From Candidatus Edwardsbacteria bacterium (GTDB lineage Bacteria; Edwardsbacteria; AC1; EtOH8), in contig JAVHLB010000004.1 of NCBI GenBank assembly GCA_031082425.1, forward strand, positions 124,001 through 188,000: a stretch of 64,000 nucleotides of DNA. The letters run 5' to 3'. Numbering within the stretch: the stretch's first letter is position 1; each line of letters begins with the position of its first letter. Below the pieces are notes generated by a model. It was given only the letters and a program-made list of their open reading frames with translations. It searched no databases and was not told where the DNA came from. This document shows positions 24,562 through 33,512 of this stretch, piece after piece. The position numbers and the translations under genes were made by a program.

Positions 24562-25461
24562 ATGAAAAAACCCTTTCCCTACATCATAACCGCCCTCCTT
24601 TTTATAAGCTGTGGCCAAAAGGAAACCCCGCCGCTTTATTCCGGTAAAAAATTGACCGTAACCGACGATATCGGCCGTACAGTTATATTATCCAAAGCCC
24701 CGGACCGGGTGATCTCCCTTGCCCCCAATATCACCGAAATGATCTACGCCCTGCAGGCCGAGAACAAGCTGATCGGTGTTACCGCCTGGTGTAACTATCC
24801 GCCACGGACCAGGGAAAAGGAGATCGTCGGCGATGCTGCCACTGCCAACCTGGAAAGGATTCTATCCCTAAAGCCCGATCTGGCAATTATGGTGGGAACC
24901 AGCAACACTCCCATCCTAGCCAAACTGGAAGCCCTGAAGATTCCCGCTTTGGTACTGAACCCCGCCAGCCTTGAGGATATATCCAACGACATTCGGCTTC
25001 TTTCGGTCGTTTTCAATAAGCAACCCGTGGCCGATTCGCTGTTGACAGTTATCTCCACCGCCTTGAATAAAATAACCTCTTCCCTGGAGATGATCCCGCC
25101 AGGCAAAAGGCCCAAGGTCTATGCCGAGATATCGTCCCAACCATTGATGACCGCCGGCCAAACGGGACTGGTGGGTCTGCTGGTAGCTCGGGCCGGGGGT
25201 GAAAATATCATGTCCGACATCGGCCGGGATTATGCCGTCATCAACCCGGAGCTCGTCATTCAGCGACGGCCGGATATTATACTGGTCCTTCATCCCCAGA
25301 CCGACAAAAAGCAACTGGCTGAAAGGATCGGCTGGCAGAACATCCCGGCGGTCAAAAATAAAAAAGTGTTCGACCATCTGGACCTGGATATTATTCTGCG
25401 GGCCGGACCCCGGTCTGTTATGGGATTAAAAGAGCTGAATAGAATATTTTATGAAAAGTAA
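24562..25461 (+). CDS. btuF: Cobalamin ABC transporter substrate-binding lipoprotein
   Basis: Binds B12 in the periplasm and delivers it to the BtuCD transporter. The 299 residues start with a lipoprotein signal (ITALLFISC, Cys17). The BtuF/FepB-type fold follows: DIGRTVILSKAPDRVISLAP, NITEMIYAL, IGVTAWCNYPP, LKPDLAIMV and IQRRPDIILVLHP. It is the first gene behind the cobalamin riboswitch, which supports a cobalamin substrate over siderophores, and it overlaps btuC by 11 bases. Start ATG at 24562 has GGAG upstream. Confidence 0.88.
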   Translation: MKKPFPYIITALLFISCGQKETPPLYSGKKLTVTDDIGRTVILSKAPDRVISLAPNITEMIYALQAENKLIGVTAWCNYPPRTREKEIVGDAATANLERILSLKPDLAIMVGTSNTPILAKLEALKIPALVLNPASLEDISNDIRLLSVVFNKQPVADSLLTVISTALNKITSSLEMIPPGKRPKVYAEISSQPLMTAGQTGLVGLLVARAGGENIMSDIGRDYAVINPELVIQRRPDIILVLHPQTDKKQLAERIGWQNIPAVKNKKVFDHLDLDIILRAGPRSVMGLKELNRIFYEK

Positions 25462-26416
25462 GCCTTTGGTCTGGCTGTCGCCGCTGGTACTTTTAATGGC
25501 AGTTTTAGCCGGCCTGGCCTTCGGCCCTGGCGGGTTCGGACTGTTCGTCAGCCCGGAGATAGCCTCCATCCGGCTGCCCCGGGTCTTGCTGGGAGCCCTG
25601 GTGGGAATGGGCCTGGCGGTTTCCGGCGCCGCCCTGCAGGCGGTTTTGGGCAATGCCCTGGCCGAACCATATCTGCTGGGGGTTTCCGGCGGGGCGGCCT
25701 GCGGCACGGCTTTGGCCCTGATCCTGGGCCTATCGTCCGGCCTGGCCGGGGTTTTCACCATGCAGTTTTTTTCTTTCTTTTTCGGAGTGGCCGCCATCTT
25801 TTTGGTCTACCGGCTGGCCCGGGTCCACGGGCGGCTTCCTTCAGAGACCATGATATTGTCCGGAGTGGTGGTCAATGCTTTCTTCTCCGGTCTGATAATG
25901 CTGCTGATGTCGCTGGCCGGAAGACAGCTGCAGGATATGATCTACATTTTGATGGGCAACCTAGGCATCCTGTTCACCCGGGATACTGTTTTCCTGCTGG
26001 CCATGGCCTCGGTGCTGGTGATGGCGGGGTCCATCTACCTATGGATCCAGTCGAAAAACCTGAACCTGCTGACCCTGGGGGAGGCCCCGGCCCAGAGCAT
26101 GGGGGTTCCGGTGGAACGGCTGAAAAAGACCGTTTTCTTCATCATCGCCCTGATGGTGGCGGCCCTGGTTTCCCTGGCCGGGGTGATCGGTTTCATCGGA
26201 TTGATGGTGCCCCACCTGGGCAGGATGCTGTCCGGGCCGGACAATAAACGCCTGCTGCCGGTCTCCGGCCTGTTGGGTGCCAGCCTGTTGATCCTCTCGG
26301 ACACCCTGGCCAGAAGCTTTGGAAATTTCGAGATCCCGGTGGGCGTCATCACCGCCCTTTTGGGCGTGCCCTTCTTCATCTTCCTGCTGTGGAGGAAAAA
26401 ATCGCAGAAGATATGA
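25451..26416 (+). CDS. btuC: Cobalamin ABC transporter permease
   Basis: A polytopic inner-membrane permease of the FecCD/BtuC family; 321 residues and about nine to ten helices. Family motifs include IRLPRVLLGALVGMGLAVSG, AALQAVLGNALAEPYLLGVSG and the cytoplasmic coupling region GVIGFIGLMVPHLGRML. It translocates B12 with the ATPase encoded next. The start overlaps btuF by 11 bases, and the stop overlaps the next start as ATGA. The coordinated overlaps and the riboswitch upstream indicate one tightly coupled operon. Confidence 0.9.
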   Translation: MKSKPLVWLSPLVLLMAVLAGLAFGPGGFGLFVSPEIASIRLPRVLLGALVGMGLAVSGAALQAVLGNALAEPYLLGVSGGAACGTALALILGLSSGLAGVFTMQFFSFFFGVAAIFLVYRLARVHGRLPSETMILSGVVVNAFFSGLIMLLMSLAGRQLQDMIYILMGNLGILFTRDTVFLLAMASVLVMAGSIYLWIQSKNLNLLTLGEAPAQSMGVPVERLKKTVFFIIALMVAALVSLAGVIGFIGLMVPHLGRMLSGPDNKRLLPVSGLLGASLLILSDTLARSFGNFEIPVGVITALLGVPFFIFLLWRKKSQKI

Positions 26417-27177
26417 TAGCTGTTAACCATCTCACATACCGCTATGGAACGATCCCAGCCCTTCGCGATGTCAGCTTTCAGGCCGCTTCGGGAGAGACGA
26501 TCGGGTTGATCGGACCCAACGGTTCGGGCAAAAGCACCTTGCTGTCATGCCTGGCCGGATTAAGAACCGATTTTTCGGGCCGGATAATGATCAGAGGAAA
26601 GGATATCTCCGGATTTAATTCTCAGGCCCTGGCCCGGGTGATCTCGGTGGTTTTTCAGGATAATCATTTTCCCTTCGATTTCACCGCCTACCAGATCGTG
26701 GCCATGGGCCGGAGCCCTTTCCTCAAGGTACTGCAGGATGAAACCGCCACGGATCACAGGATTATAAAAGATGCGATGCAACTGAGCGACTGCTGGCAGC
26801 TGAGGGAACGGCCCATCACCGAACTTTCGGGCGGCGAGCGCCAGCGGGTGATATTGGCCCGGGCCCTGGCCCAGCAGCCCAGGGTGTTATTGATGGATGA
26901 GCCCACCAATCACCTGGACCTCAAGCACCAGCGCCTGATCCTGGGAACGGCCAGAAAGCTGAGCTCCCAAAGCGGAATTTTGGTCATGGCAGTCCTGCAC
27001 GATCTGAATCTGGCCGCCAGTTTTTGCGACCGGATCATACTGCTGCATCAGGGAGCCATTGCCGCCGACAATCCGCCAAAAGAAGTGCTGAGAGAGAACG
27101 TTCTTAAGCCGGTCTATGAGACCGATATCGATATCGTATTGCACCCCAAGACAAACAGACCCCAAATCCTTATTTGA
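26413..27177 (+). CDS. btuD: Cobalamin ABC transporter ATPase
   Basis: The 254-residue ATPase powers B12 import. Walker A is GPNGSGKSTLL, the signature is LSGGERQRV, and Walker B is VLLMDEPTNHLDL, followed by the switch His in AVLHDLNLA. The ATG at 26413 overlaps the btuC stop as ATGA. An upstream in-frame ATG at 26389 would add eight residues not seen in the family. It resembles the FecE/HmuV/BtuD branch. A small winged-helix gene follows 15 bases later. Confidence 0.9.
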   Translation: MIAVNHLTYRYGTIPALRDVSFQAASGETIGLIGPNGSGKSTLLSCLAGLRTDFSGRIMIRGKDISGFNSQALARVISVVFQDNHFPFDFTAYQIVAMGRSPFLKVLQDETATDHRIIKDAMQLSDCWQLRERPITELSGGERQRVILARALAQQPRVLLMDEPTNHLDLKHQRLILGTARKLSSQSGILVMAVLHDLNLAASFCDRIILLHQGAIAADNPPKEVLRENVLKPVYETDIDIVLHPKTNRPQILI

Positions 27178-27192
27178 AAAGGGAGAAGATCC

Positions 27193-27396
27193 ATGTGGGG
27201 AATCAAGATCGGGGAAAATGCCGGAGCGATCTGGCGTGAGTTGAATGCCAAGGGCGAGCAGAATATCAGCGCCTTAAAAAGAAGCACCGGGCTGGACGAT
27301 AAAAACCTTTATCTGGCTCTGGGCTGGCTGGCCAAGGAGAACAAAATAATATTTTCTCGGAAACAAAGACAGATCCTGATCGGTTTGATCGGATAA
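27193..27396 (+). CDS. Small winged-helix protein (DUF2582-like)
   Basis: A 67-residue protein with a winged helix-turn-helix pattern: KIGENAGAIWRELNAKG, then NISALKRSTGLDDKNLYLAL as the recognition unit, and KIIFSRKQRQILIGL as the wing. It matches the DUF2582 group of very small putative DNA-binding proteins, whose function is unknown. It lies inside the B12 operon, between btuD and the receptor gene, with GGGAGAAG upstream of its ATG. It may regulate the operon or a related target, but its position is the only evidence. Confidence 0.8.
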   Translation: MWGIKIGENAGAIWRELNAKGEQNISALKRSTGLDDKNLYLALGWLAKENKIIFSRKQRQILIGLIG

Positions 27397-27415
27397 CAAA
27401 CATTAAGGAGAATAG

Positions 27416-29332
27416 ATGCTGACCGCCCTGATGCTTAGCCTGGTCCTGGCAGCCTCCCCCGGGGACTCCCCAAGCGGCCCAAATGCCACCGGCAGCGGCT
27501 CCAATGAGTCCCTTGACACTTTGACCGAAAATGATGGTATCAAACCGGCAGCGCCGGCCGACAGCCTCCCGGTTTTCGCCTTAAAGGGCATCGTGGTGAC
27601 CGCCACCCGGACAGCCCTGGCCCAGTTGGCGGCCCCGGCCAGCGTTTCCATCATCGTCCCCGACCCCGGCGACCCCGGCCAGGGAGCGATAGCCGCCTTC
27701 TCCCAGGTGCCGGGAACCAATTCCGGTCTCTATGGCGGGTTGGGAAGCATGGCAAATTTCAGCATCCGGGGTTCCTCTGCCGAACAGGTATTGTTCCTGC
27801 TAAACGGAATGCCCTTGAATTCCGCCCTGAATGGGGGGTATGATCTGAAAAAACTGAACGCCAATATAAAACAGATCGAGATCGTCAGGGGTCCGGCCTC
27901 GGCTCTTTACGGGGCCAATGCCCTGGCCGGCGTGGTCAATATAATAACGGCTGACGATGCGCCGGAAAAGCCTTATTCCAGAATAACCTATCAATACGGC
28001 AAGCATAAACAACAGAGCATGTCGGCCGTCCTTTCCCGGCAGCTGAACCGCTTTACGGGCATCACCTTTTCGGCCGACTGGAAAAGTACCGACGGCGAAA
28101 GACCAAATTCGGATTACAGCGGCAGCAACTATCTTCTGGGCTTGAAAATCAGGCCGGACAGCCTGATCCGAATCGGGATGGAGTATCAATCCTATCAATC
28201 TATCGGCGGATCCCCCGGGAGCATATCTTGGCAGACGGCCAATGACCGAATGTCCGATGATCAGCAGGATTATTATGCTAGCCTGGAATATTCCGACCTT
28301 GTCAAATTCAAGATAGGCCAGAGCCAGATCAGTACCTTTTATTATTACGAATACAACAATACCGCCCCGGAGAATTTTTCCCGGCAAAGCAATGCCGACA
28401 TCCAATTTACCTATGGATTCTGGCAGGGGTTCAACACCGTATGGGGCGGCGCCTACCAGCAGATCAAGAGCGAAAGCGACAATTCCGGAAGTCACCGGAC
28501 CAATCTGTATTCGGCCTTTGTGAATCAGGAGTATCGCCCCTGGCACCCATGGCTGATAGTGGCCGGGCTGCGCTATGATAAAAATTACGGGCATGATGCC
28601 CAAACATCGCCGAACATCTCCAGCAGCTGGCAGTTCAATGACCGCTGGACTATCTATGGGAACTACGGCCAGGCCTATCGGGTGCCCACCATCAATGAAC
28701 TCTACTGGAATGAGCCCTATACCACCGGCAACCCTGATCTGGTCCCCGAAAAATCTCAACAATATGAGCTGGGCACAAGATATAAAGAAGACTCCTACAA
28801 CATATCCTTTTCAGCCTATCAGCGCAAAACCAACGACATGATAAGATGGTTGTACGATATGAACACCTATCTGCTCACTTGGGCCAATAATCTGGATGTC
28901 AATACCTCCGGTGTTGAATTGACTGGAGGGATATCAATATTGAAATATCTGGTTTTTGACCTAAACTACGGCCTCTGCGTGGCAAAGGTGACATCGGATA
29001 GCAGCCGGGAGTTGAATTACACCCCGGCCAATTCCGCCAGCCTGGCTCTTTCCTTCAGGGATTTTCCCGTCACCGACCGTCTCTCTCTCAGCTGGCAGTT
29101 TAACACCCAGTACAAGGACCGCCAGATGGTCAGCCCCCCCGATGAATTGGGCCCCGGTTTCGAACTGCCGCGTTATTTTGTATCCGGCCAGACCCTGTCT
29201 TTGAAGATCCGGGATGCCGTCCTGTTTTACAAGATCGACAACCTGTTCAATGCCGAATACCAGGTGCGGGCCGGCTATCCCATGCCCCGCCGGAGCTATG
29301 CCTTAGGCATATCCCTGGAGCTGTGGGACTGA
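27416..29332 (+). CDS. btuB: TonB-dependent outer-membrane receptor, probably for cobalamin
   Basis: A 638-residue TonB-dependent receptor. The N-terminus holds a signal sequence, then a TonB-box-like stretch (GIVVTATRTALAQ). The plug domain (about 60-180) includes SIRGSSAEQVLFLLNGMPLN and VRGPASALYGANALAGVVN. The rest is a beta-barrel with alternating aromatic residues, a typical AYRVPTINELYW motif and an aromatic C-terminus (ISLELWD). It is the last gene of the riboswitch-controlled B12 operon, so cobalamin or a precursor is the likely ligand. ATG at 27416 has AAGGAG. The TonB-like protein at 31797 could energise it. Confidence 0.85.
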   Translation: MLTALMLSLVLAASPGDSPSGPNATGSGSNESLDTLTENDGIKPAAPADSLPVFALKGIVVTATRTALAQLAAPASVSIIVPDPGDPGQGAIAAFSQVPGTNSGLYGGLGSMANFSIRGSSAEQVLFLLNGMPLNSALNGGYDLKKLNANIKQIEIVRGPASALYGANALAGVVNIITADDAPEKPYSRITYQYGKHKQQSMSAVLSRQLNRFTGITFSADWKSTDGERPNSDYSGSNYLLGLKIRPDSLIRIGMEYQSYQSIGGSPGSISWQTANDRMSDDQQDYYASLEYSDLVKFKIGQSQISTFYYYEYNNTAPENFSRQSNADIQFTYGFWQGFNTVWGGAYQQIKSESDNSGSHRTNLYSAFVNQEYRPWHPWLIVAGLRYDKNYGHDAQTSPNISSSWQFNDRWTIYGNYGQAYRVPTINELYWNEPYTTGNPDLVPEKSQQYELGTRYKEDSYNISFSAYQRKTNDMIRWLYDMNTYLLTWANNLDVNTSGVELTGGISILKYLVFDLNYGLCVAKVTSDSSRELNYTPANSASLALSFRDFPVTDRLSLSWQFNTQYKDRQMVSPPDELGPGFELPRYFVSGQTLSLKIRDAVLFYKIDNLFNAEYQVRAGYPMPRRSYALGISLELWD

Positions 29333-29354
29333 TGGTTCAAGTTTTTACCCGCCA

Positions 29355-29380
29355 AAAGCCCGATCCCCTCGGGCTTTTTA
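29355..29380 (+). terminator. Terminator of B12 uptake operon
   Basis: Stem AAAGCCCGA (29355-29363) pairs with TCGGGCTTT (29369-29377), loop TCCCC, then T-rich sequence. Confidence 0.88.
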
Positions 29381-29383
29381 TAT

Positions 29384-29410
29384 TTGACAACCGCCATCAC
29401 TTAGTATAAA
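29384..29410 (+). promoter_or_regulatory. Promoter of purN-lnt, very close to the start codon
   Basis: TTGACA (29384-29389), 15-base spacer, TATAAA (29405-29410). The purN ATG is at 29420 with no Shine-Dalgarno sequence, so the transcript may be leaderless. Confidence 0.5.
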
Positions 29411-29419
29411 ATCCCTTAT

Positions 29420-30058
29420 ATGGATCACAAATTGAAAATAGCCTGCCTGGCCTCCGGCGGCGGAACCAATCTCCAGGCCATCATTGACAATATCGAATCC
29501 GGCCGGCTGGACGCCCGGATAGTGGCCGTCATCTCCAACGTTCCCGGCGCCGGCGCTCTGGCCAGGGCCCAAAAGCACCATCTCCCCTGGTTCGTGGTAA
29601 ATAACAAAGAATTTGCCACCCGCCAGCTTTTTGACCGGGAAATGGCCGCCATCATTGACCGCCAGGAGGCCCAATTGATCTGCCTCTGCGGATTTATGCG
29701 CATTTTCAGCCCGTTCTTCATAGACCATTACCCGGGCCGCATCATTAACATCCATCCCGCCCTGCTGCCGGCCCATGGCGGCAAGGGATTCTACGGGCAC
29801 AAAGTGCACCAAGCCGTGCTGGCCTCCGGCGAAAAAGTGTCGGGCTGTACGGTCCATTTTGTGGACCAAGAGGTGGACCACGGACCGATCATTTTGCAGA
29901 GGACCGTGCCGGTGCTGCCGGAGGACACTGCGGATACCCTGGCTGACAGAGTGCTGAAAGAGGAGCACCTGGCCTATTCCCAGGCCATAGCCCTGATCGC
30001 CCGGGGCGAATTGAAAATCGGCCTTAACAAAAACACCCCCTTAAAGATGCGGCCCTAA
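29420..30058 (+). CDS. purN: Phosphoribosylglycinamide formyltransferase
   Basis: Third step of purine synthesis: formylates GAR using 10-formyl-THF in the cytoplasm. The 212-residue length is normal. The N-terminal LASGGGTNLQAIID binds GAR phosphate. The catalytic Asn and His lie in RIINIHPALLPAHGGKGFYG and the catalytic Asp in VDQEVDHGPII. No ribosome binding site precedes the ATG, and a -10 element ends 9 bases before it. lnt follows after a single base, so the two genes are cotranscribed despite unrelated functions. Confidence 0.96.
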   Translation: MDHKLKIACLASGGGTNLQAIIDNIESGRLDARIVAVISNVPGAGALARAQKHHLPWFVVNNKEFATRQLFDREMAAIIDRQEAQLICLCGFMRIFSPFFIDHYPGRIINIHPALLPAHGGKGFYGHKVHQAVLASGEKVSGCTVHFVDQEVDHGPIILQRTVPVLPEDTADTLADRVLKEEHLAYSQAIALIARGELKIGLNKNTPLKMRP

Positions 30059-30059
30059 G

Positions 30060-31634
30060 ATGAGACGCAGCTTTATTTTAGCTTCCATAACCAGCCTGTT
30101 ATTATTCCTGACATTCCCCCTCTTTTCCCTGTGGCCCTTGGTCTTTGTCTCTTTGATCCCCCTGTATTTCGGCATTGAAAATCTCCCGCTTCGCAAAACT
30201 TTCATGACCGCCTGGCTGAGCGGATTCTTCTTTTTCTGCGGCCTGCTGCATTGGATCGTATTCAACCCGGCGGTGGAAAGCTGGGTCCGCCCCTTGCTCT
30301 ATCTGGGGGTAGTGTTGATCGCAGCCTATCTCTCTATTTTCCTGGCCGCTTCCTTTACCCTGGCCAAATGGCTGGCCGGCAGGCTGAATATGCCGTTTTG
30401 GTGGGCGGCCCCATTCGGCCTGGTGCTGCTCGATTTCATCCGCAGCCACGGCATCCTGGGTTTCCCCTGGGGCTCGTTGGGCTATAGCCTGGCCCGGTGG
30501 ACCAGCGCCATTCAGATGGCCGCTTTTACCGGTGTCTATGGTGTTACCTTCTGGATCGTCCTGGTGAATGGGTTGATCTACGGGCTTATAAAATATTTCA
30601 TTGCCCGCCGGTCCTTCCGGTTGACCACTCCAGCTGTTTTAAGGATGTCGGTGCTGCTGCTGATCCTTGGTGTGCCGCCGCTGACCGGCAAACTGATGCT
30701 ATCCCTGGTAAATAATGAGATGCGAAAGGCTCCGCTGCTGAACATCTCCCTGATACAGGGAAACATCCAACAGGGCTTTCGCTGGGACCGGGAGTTCCGG
30801 GAATACAACTGGCAGACCTATGACTCTCTTAGCCGGCAGGCCGTAAAACAGCCGGTCGATCTGCTGGTGTGGCCGGAGACCGCCCTGCCCTTTTATCTCC
30901 GCTATGAGCCGGAATACTACCTGAGGGTCCTTTCCCTGGCCAATGATTTGAAAAGCAGCATCCTGACCGGGGTCCCGGACTTTTCCTACGAACCGAACCG
31001 GCAGACACAGCTTTATTATAATTCGGCTTTTTTGATACGCCCCATCTACGGGTTGACCAACTCTTATGCCAAGAGCCACCTGGTGCCGTTCGGCGAAAGG
31101 TTTCCCTACAAGGATAAGGTACCATTTATCAGAAACGTTGATTTTGGCGAGGGCGAATGGACCCCGGGTGCCGACAGCATTATTTTCAACATGGGTGGCA
31201 TAAATTTCTCCTGCATGATCTGCTTCGAATCCATCTTCCCGGAGATCGCCCGCCAGCAGGTAGGCCGGGGGGCCCGGTTCCTGGTCAACATCACCAATGA
31301 CGGCTGGTTCGGGCGGTCCGGGGCGGCCCGCCAGCACGCCGAGATGGCCGTCTTCCGGGCGGTGGAACAGAGACGGGCTATAGCCCGCTGTGCCAACTCC
31401 GGCATCTCCATGTTCATCCTGCCCACCGGAGAGATCATCAAGCCCACCCCCCTTTATAAACAGATGATAATAACCAATGCCATCCCGCTTTTGAACAACC
31501 GAACCTTTTATCAGAAGCATGGCGATCTCTTCGTTCTATTTGTCCTTATCGCCTGGCTGCTTCCCCTCCTGGCCCTACTTGTCAAATTGCTCCCTTTCAA
31601 TCTGCCAAAGAGCCTTTTACCACGGAAATACTGA
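30060..31634 (+). CDS. lnt: Apolipoprotein N-acyltransferase
   Basis: Adds the third acyl chain to the N-terminal cysteine of lipoproteins in the inner membrane. The 524 residues start with about six membrane helices, then a nitrilase-like domain (about 225-490) and a final helix. The catalytic triad is visible: Glu in LLVWPETALPFYLR, Lys in SYAKSHLVPFGE and Cys in NFSCMICFESIFPE. Its presence indicates a diderm envelope; the btuF- and BamD-like lipoproteins here are probable substrates. It follows purN by one base. Confidence 0.95.
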   Translation: MRRSFILASITSLLLFLTFPLFSLWPLVFVSLIPLYFGIENLPLRKTFMTAWLSGFFFFCGLLHWIVFNPAVESWVRPLLYLGVVLIAAYLSIFLAASFTLAKWLAGRLNMPFWWAAPFGLVLLDFIRSHGILGFPWGSLGYSLARWTSAIQMAAFTGVYGVTFWIVLVNGLIYGLIKYFIARRSFRLTTPAVLRMSVLLLILGVPPLTGKLMLSLVNNEMRKAPLLNISLIQGNIQQGFRWDREFREYNWQTYDSLSRQAVKQPVDLLVWPETALPFYLRYEPEYYLRVLSLANDLKSSILTGVPDFSYEPNRQTQLYYNSAFLIRPIYGLTNSYAKSHLVPFGERFPYKDKVPFIRNVDFGEGEWTPGADSIIFNMGGINFSCMICFESIFPEIARQQVGRGARFLVNITNDGWFGRSGAARQHAEMAVFRAVEQRRAIARCANSGISMFILPTGEIIKPTPLYKQMIITNAIPLLNNRTFYQKHGDLFVLFVLIAWLLPLLALLVKLLPFNLPKSLLPRKY

Positions 31635-31796
31635 GTTTTGGAAGGATCAATTCTAAGCGATCAGGTTAAGGCCCGGGTGCGCTGTTTTTGCAACGATCCT
31701 GCAGCCATTGGCATCACCTCAATGTTATTTTTCTCCGGCTGTCTGGGAATAAAGTTCCTCCCTTTGCAGTATATTGGGTAAAAGGAGGAATAGAAG

Positions 31797-32615
31797 ATGT
31801 CACACTATATCTGGTTGTTCCCGATGGCTGGAGTCCTGTTAGGATTCGCCCTTAGCTCGGCCTTCCTGGGTTTAAAACCCGCATTCGCAAAGGGGTATAC
31901 CCGGAACAACTATGGATCCATTGAGAGCAATGACCTGAAGCTTGGCCTGTTATTTACGATTTACGGGCTGATCATGATTATGCTCTCTACGGCGGGATAC
32001 TCTGTGTATCGGAATATCATGCAGGCTCGAAATGATTCCGGGAAATTCATTCCGGGGGGCGATATCATAAGGATTCCGGTAGGTTTGATCCCGCCGCCCC
32101 CGCGGATTGACGGCAGACCTGACGACCCTGATCTCTCGGGGACGAAAACGGTTGACGCCCCGATGCCCGGCATCCCCACCCCGGTGCCTGATGCCCTGGC
32201 CGCGGATGACGGCGGCTTTTCCCAAAGGGATCTGAACAACGCCATGGCGGCCAATGCCGTCAACCCCGATAGCATCAAAGGACCGGTTGAATTTGTTAAA
32301 GACGGCGATATCCCCGTATCCGGCGCCTACCAGGAGCTAAGCCAAGCGCCGGAATTGATCAAATCAGTCAAGCCGGTTTACCCCTCGATCTGCATCGCTG
32401 CCCAGGCCGAAGGCCGGGTTTTCCTGAACCTGCTGCTTGACTATGACGGCCGTATCATGAAGGTGGAGATCGTAAGAAGTTCGGGCAATCCGGCCCTGGA
32501 CGAGGCGGCCGTCACGGCGGCTGAACAATTCATCTTCTCACCGGCCCTGGCCTCCTCCGGCAGGGCGGTAAGGGTCTGGCTGGCCTACCCCATCACCTTC
32601 AGCCTGGGAAAATAA
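31797..32615 (+). CDS. TonB-like energy-transducing protein with two N-terminal membrane segments
   Basis: The 272 residues end in a TonB C-terminal domain (about 185-270), with KPVYPSICIAAQAEGRVFLN, DYDGRIMKVEIVRSSGNPAL and a final WLAYPITFSLGK. This domain contacts outer-membrane receptors. The middle is Pro-rich (LIPPPPRIDGRPD). The N-terminus has two hydrophobic segments (LFPMAGVLLGFALSSAFLG and LGLLFTIYGLIMIMLSTAG) instead of the usual one. No exbB or exbD is nearby. A strong AAAGGAGGA precedes the ATG. It could serve the receptor at 27416 or others. Confidence 0.75.
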   Translation: MSHYIWLFPMAGVLLGFALSSAFLGLKPAFAKGYTRNNYGSIESNDLKLGLLFTIYGLIMIMLSTAGYSVYRNIMQARNDSGKFIPGGDIIRIPVGLIPPPPRIDGRPDDPDLSGTKTVDAPMPGIPTPVPDALAADDGGFSQRDLNNAMAANAVNPDSIKGPVEFVKDGDIPVSGAYQELSQAPELIKSVKPVYPSICIAAQAEGRVFLNLLLDYDGRIMKVEIVRSSGNPALDEAAVTAAEQFIFSPALASSGRAVRVWLAYPITFSLGK

Positions 32616-32630
32616 CCGCCGCGGAAAACA

Positions 32631-32664
32631 AAAAGGGGGAAAGCGCAAGCTTTCCCCCTTTTTT
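32631..32664. terminator. Bidirectional terminator between convergent genes
   Basis: Stem AAAAGGGGGAAAGC (32631-32644) pairs with GCTTTCCCCCTTTT (32649-32662), loop GCAA, with T-runs usable on both strands. Confidence 0.9.
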
Positions 32665-32678
32665 GATACTCCCGGCCC

Positions 32679-33512
32679 TCAGCCTCCGTTGGGAATGTCT
32701 ATCTCGATGGCGGTGGAGATCTCCGGCGGCTGGCAGGGCGAATCGCCGCCCGGCAGACATATGACTATTGTTTTTACCTCATACACCATATGAGGCATCG
32801 ATGATGCCGATGGCAGTTTTTCCCCGGCCGCGTCGGCCGCCTGGCTTGTTTCTTTACCGGGAGCGCCAGCTGCGGTGTTCGTCTTTTTTGCCCGGGGAGG
32901 TATCATTGCAACCGGAGCCCTAACCTCCATAAAAGCAGTTTCCTCCAGCCGGGATTTCTTTTCTGGAGTCCGGGATCCGTCATTATCCCCCTGCTTTCGG
33001 CCGGCAACCAAACCAATTGTGATTTCTTCCTCTTTTACGGCGGCTGCCATTGTCAGGGATTTCTTTTCCGGAGACTTGGCCAAGGTCGGCTCTTCGTCTT
33101 TGGCCAGGCTGACGGCTTTATCAAGCTCTGCTTCCCGGGGGCTGGAGAATTCTCCGGAGTAAAACAGGTTGACGGAAATGACCAACAGGATGACCAGCGA
33201 AGCCGCGGCGGCGATCGGCATTCCACCCCAGTTAAAAATCCCCCGCAGGGATTTTTTCTTCCGGGCCATCTTTCGCTGGGCGATGCCGCCGGCCACCCGG
33301 GAAGCCAGGGTTTCAAAATACCCCTGGGGGACCGATGGGCATTCTGCATCACTAATGGCCCGCTCCAGCTCATTCAGTTGAGAGACCAGCCCCCGGCATT
33401 CCGGGCAATGGCCCAGATGGGCGTTCACCGCTGCCCGATCTTTCGGATCCAGCTGCCCGTCAACATAAAGCTGCAATTGCTCCAGATCTATTTCATGTCT
33501 CTCTTTATTCAT
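32679..33512 (-). CDS. Anti-sigma factor with zinc-finger domain
   Basis: A 277-residue membrane anti-sigma factor. The N-terminal zf-HC2 domain has the H-x3-C-x2-C zinc motif in NAHLGHCPECRGLV (about residues 31-41). One membrane helix follows (PIAAAASLVILLVISVNLFY, about 98-118), then a long, charged, Ala/Pro-rich periplasmic part ending with a short segment containing VKTIVICLPGGDSPC. It should hold the ECF sigma factor at the membrane until an envelope signal is sensed. It overlaps the sigma gene by four bases (ATGA). Confidence 0.88.
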   Translation of the reverse strand: MNKERHEIDLEQLQLYVDGQLDPKDRAAVNAHLGHCPECRGLVSQLNELERAISDAECPSVPQGYFETLASRVAGGIAQRKMARKKKSLRGIFNWGGMPIAAAASLVILLVISVNLFYSGEFSSPREAELDKAVSLAKDEEPTLAKSPEKKSLTMAAAVKEEEITIGLVAGRKQGDNDGSRTPEKKSRLEETAFMEVRAPVAMIPPRAKKTNTAAGAPGKETSQAADAAGEKLPSASSMPHMVYEVKTIVICLPGGDSPCQPPEISTAIEIDIPNGG

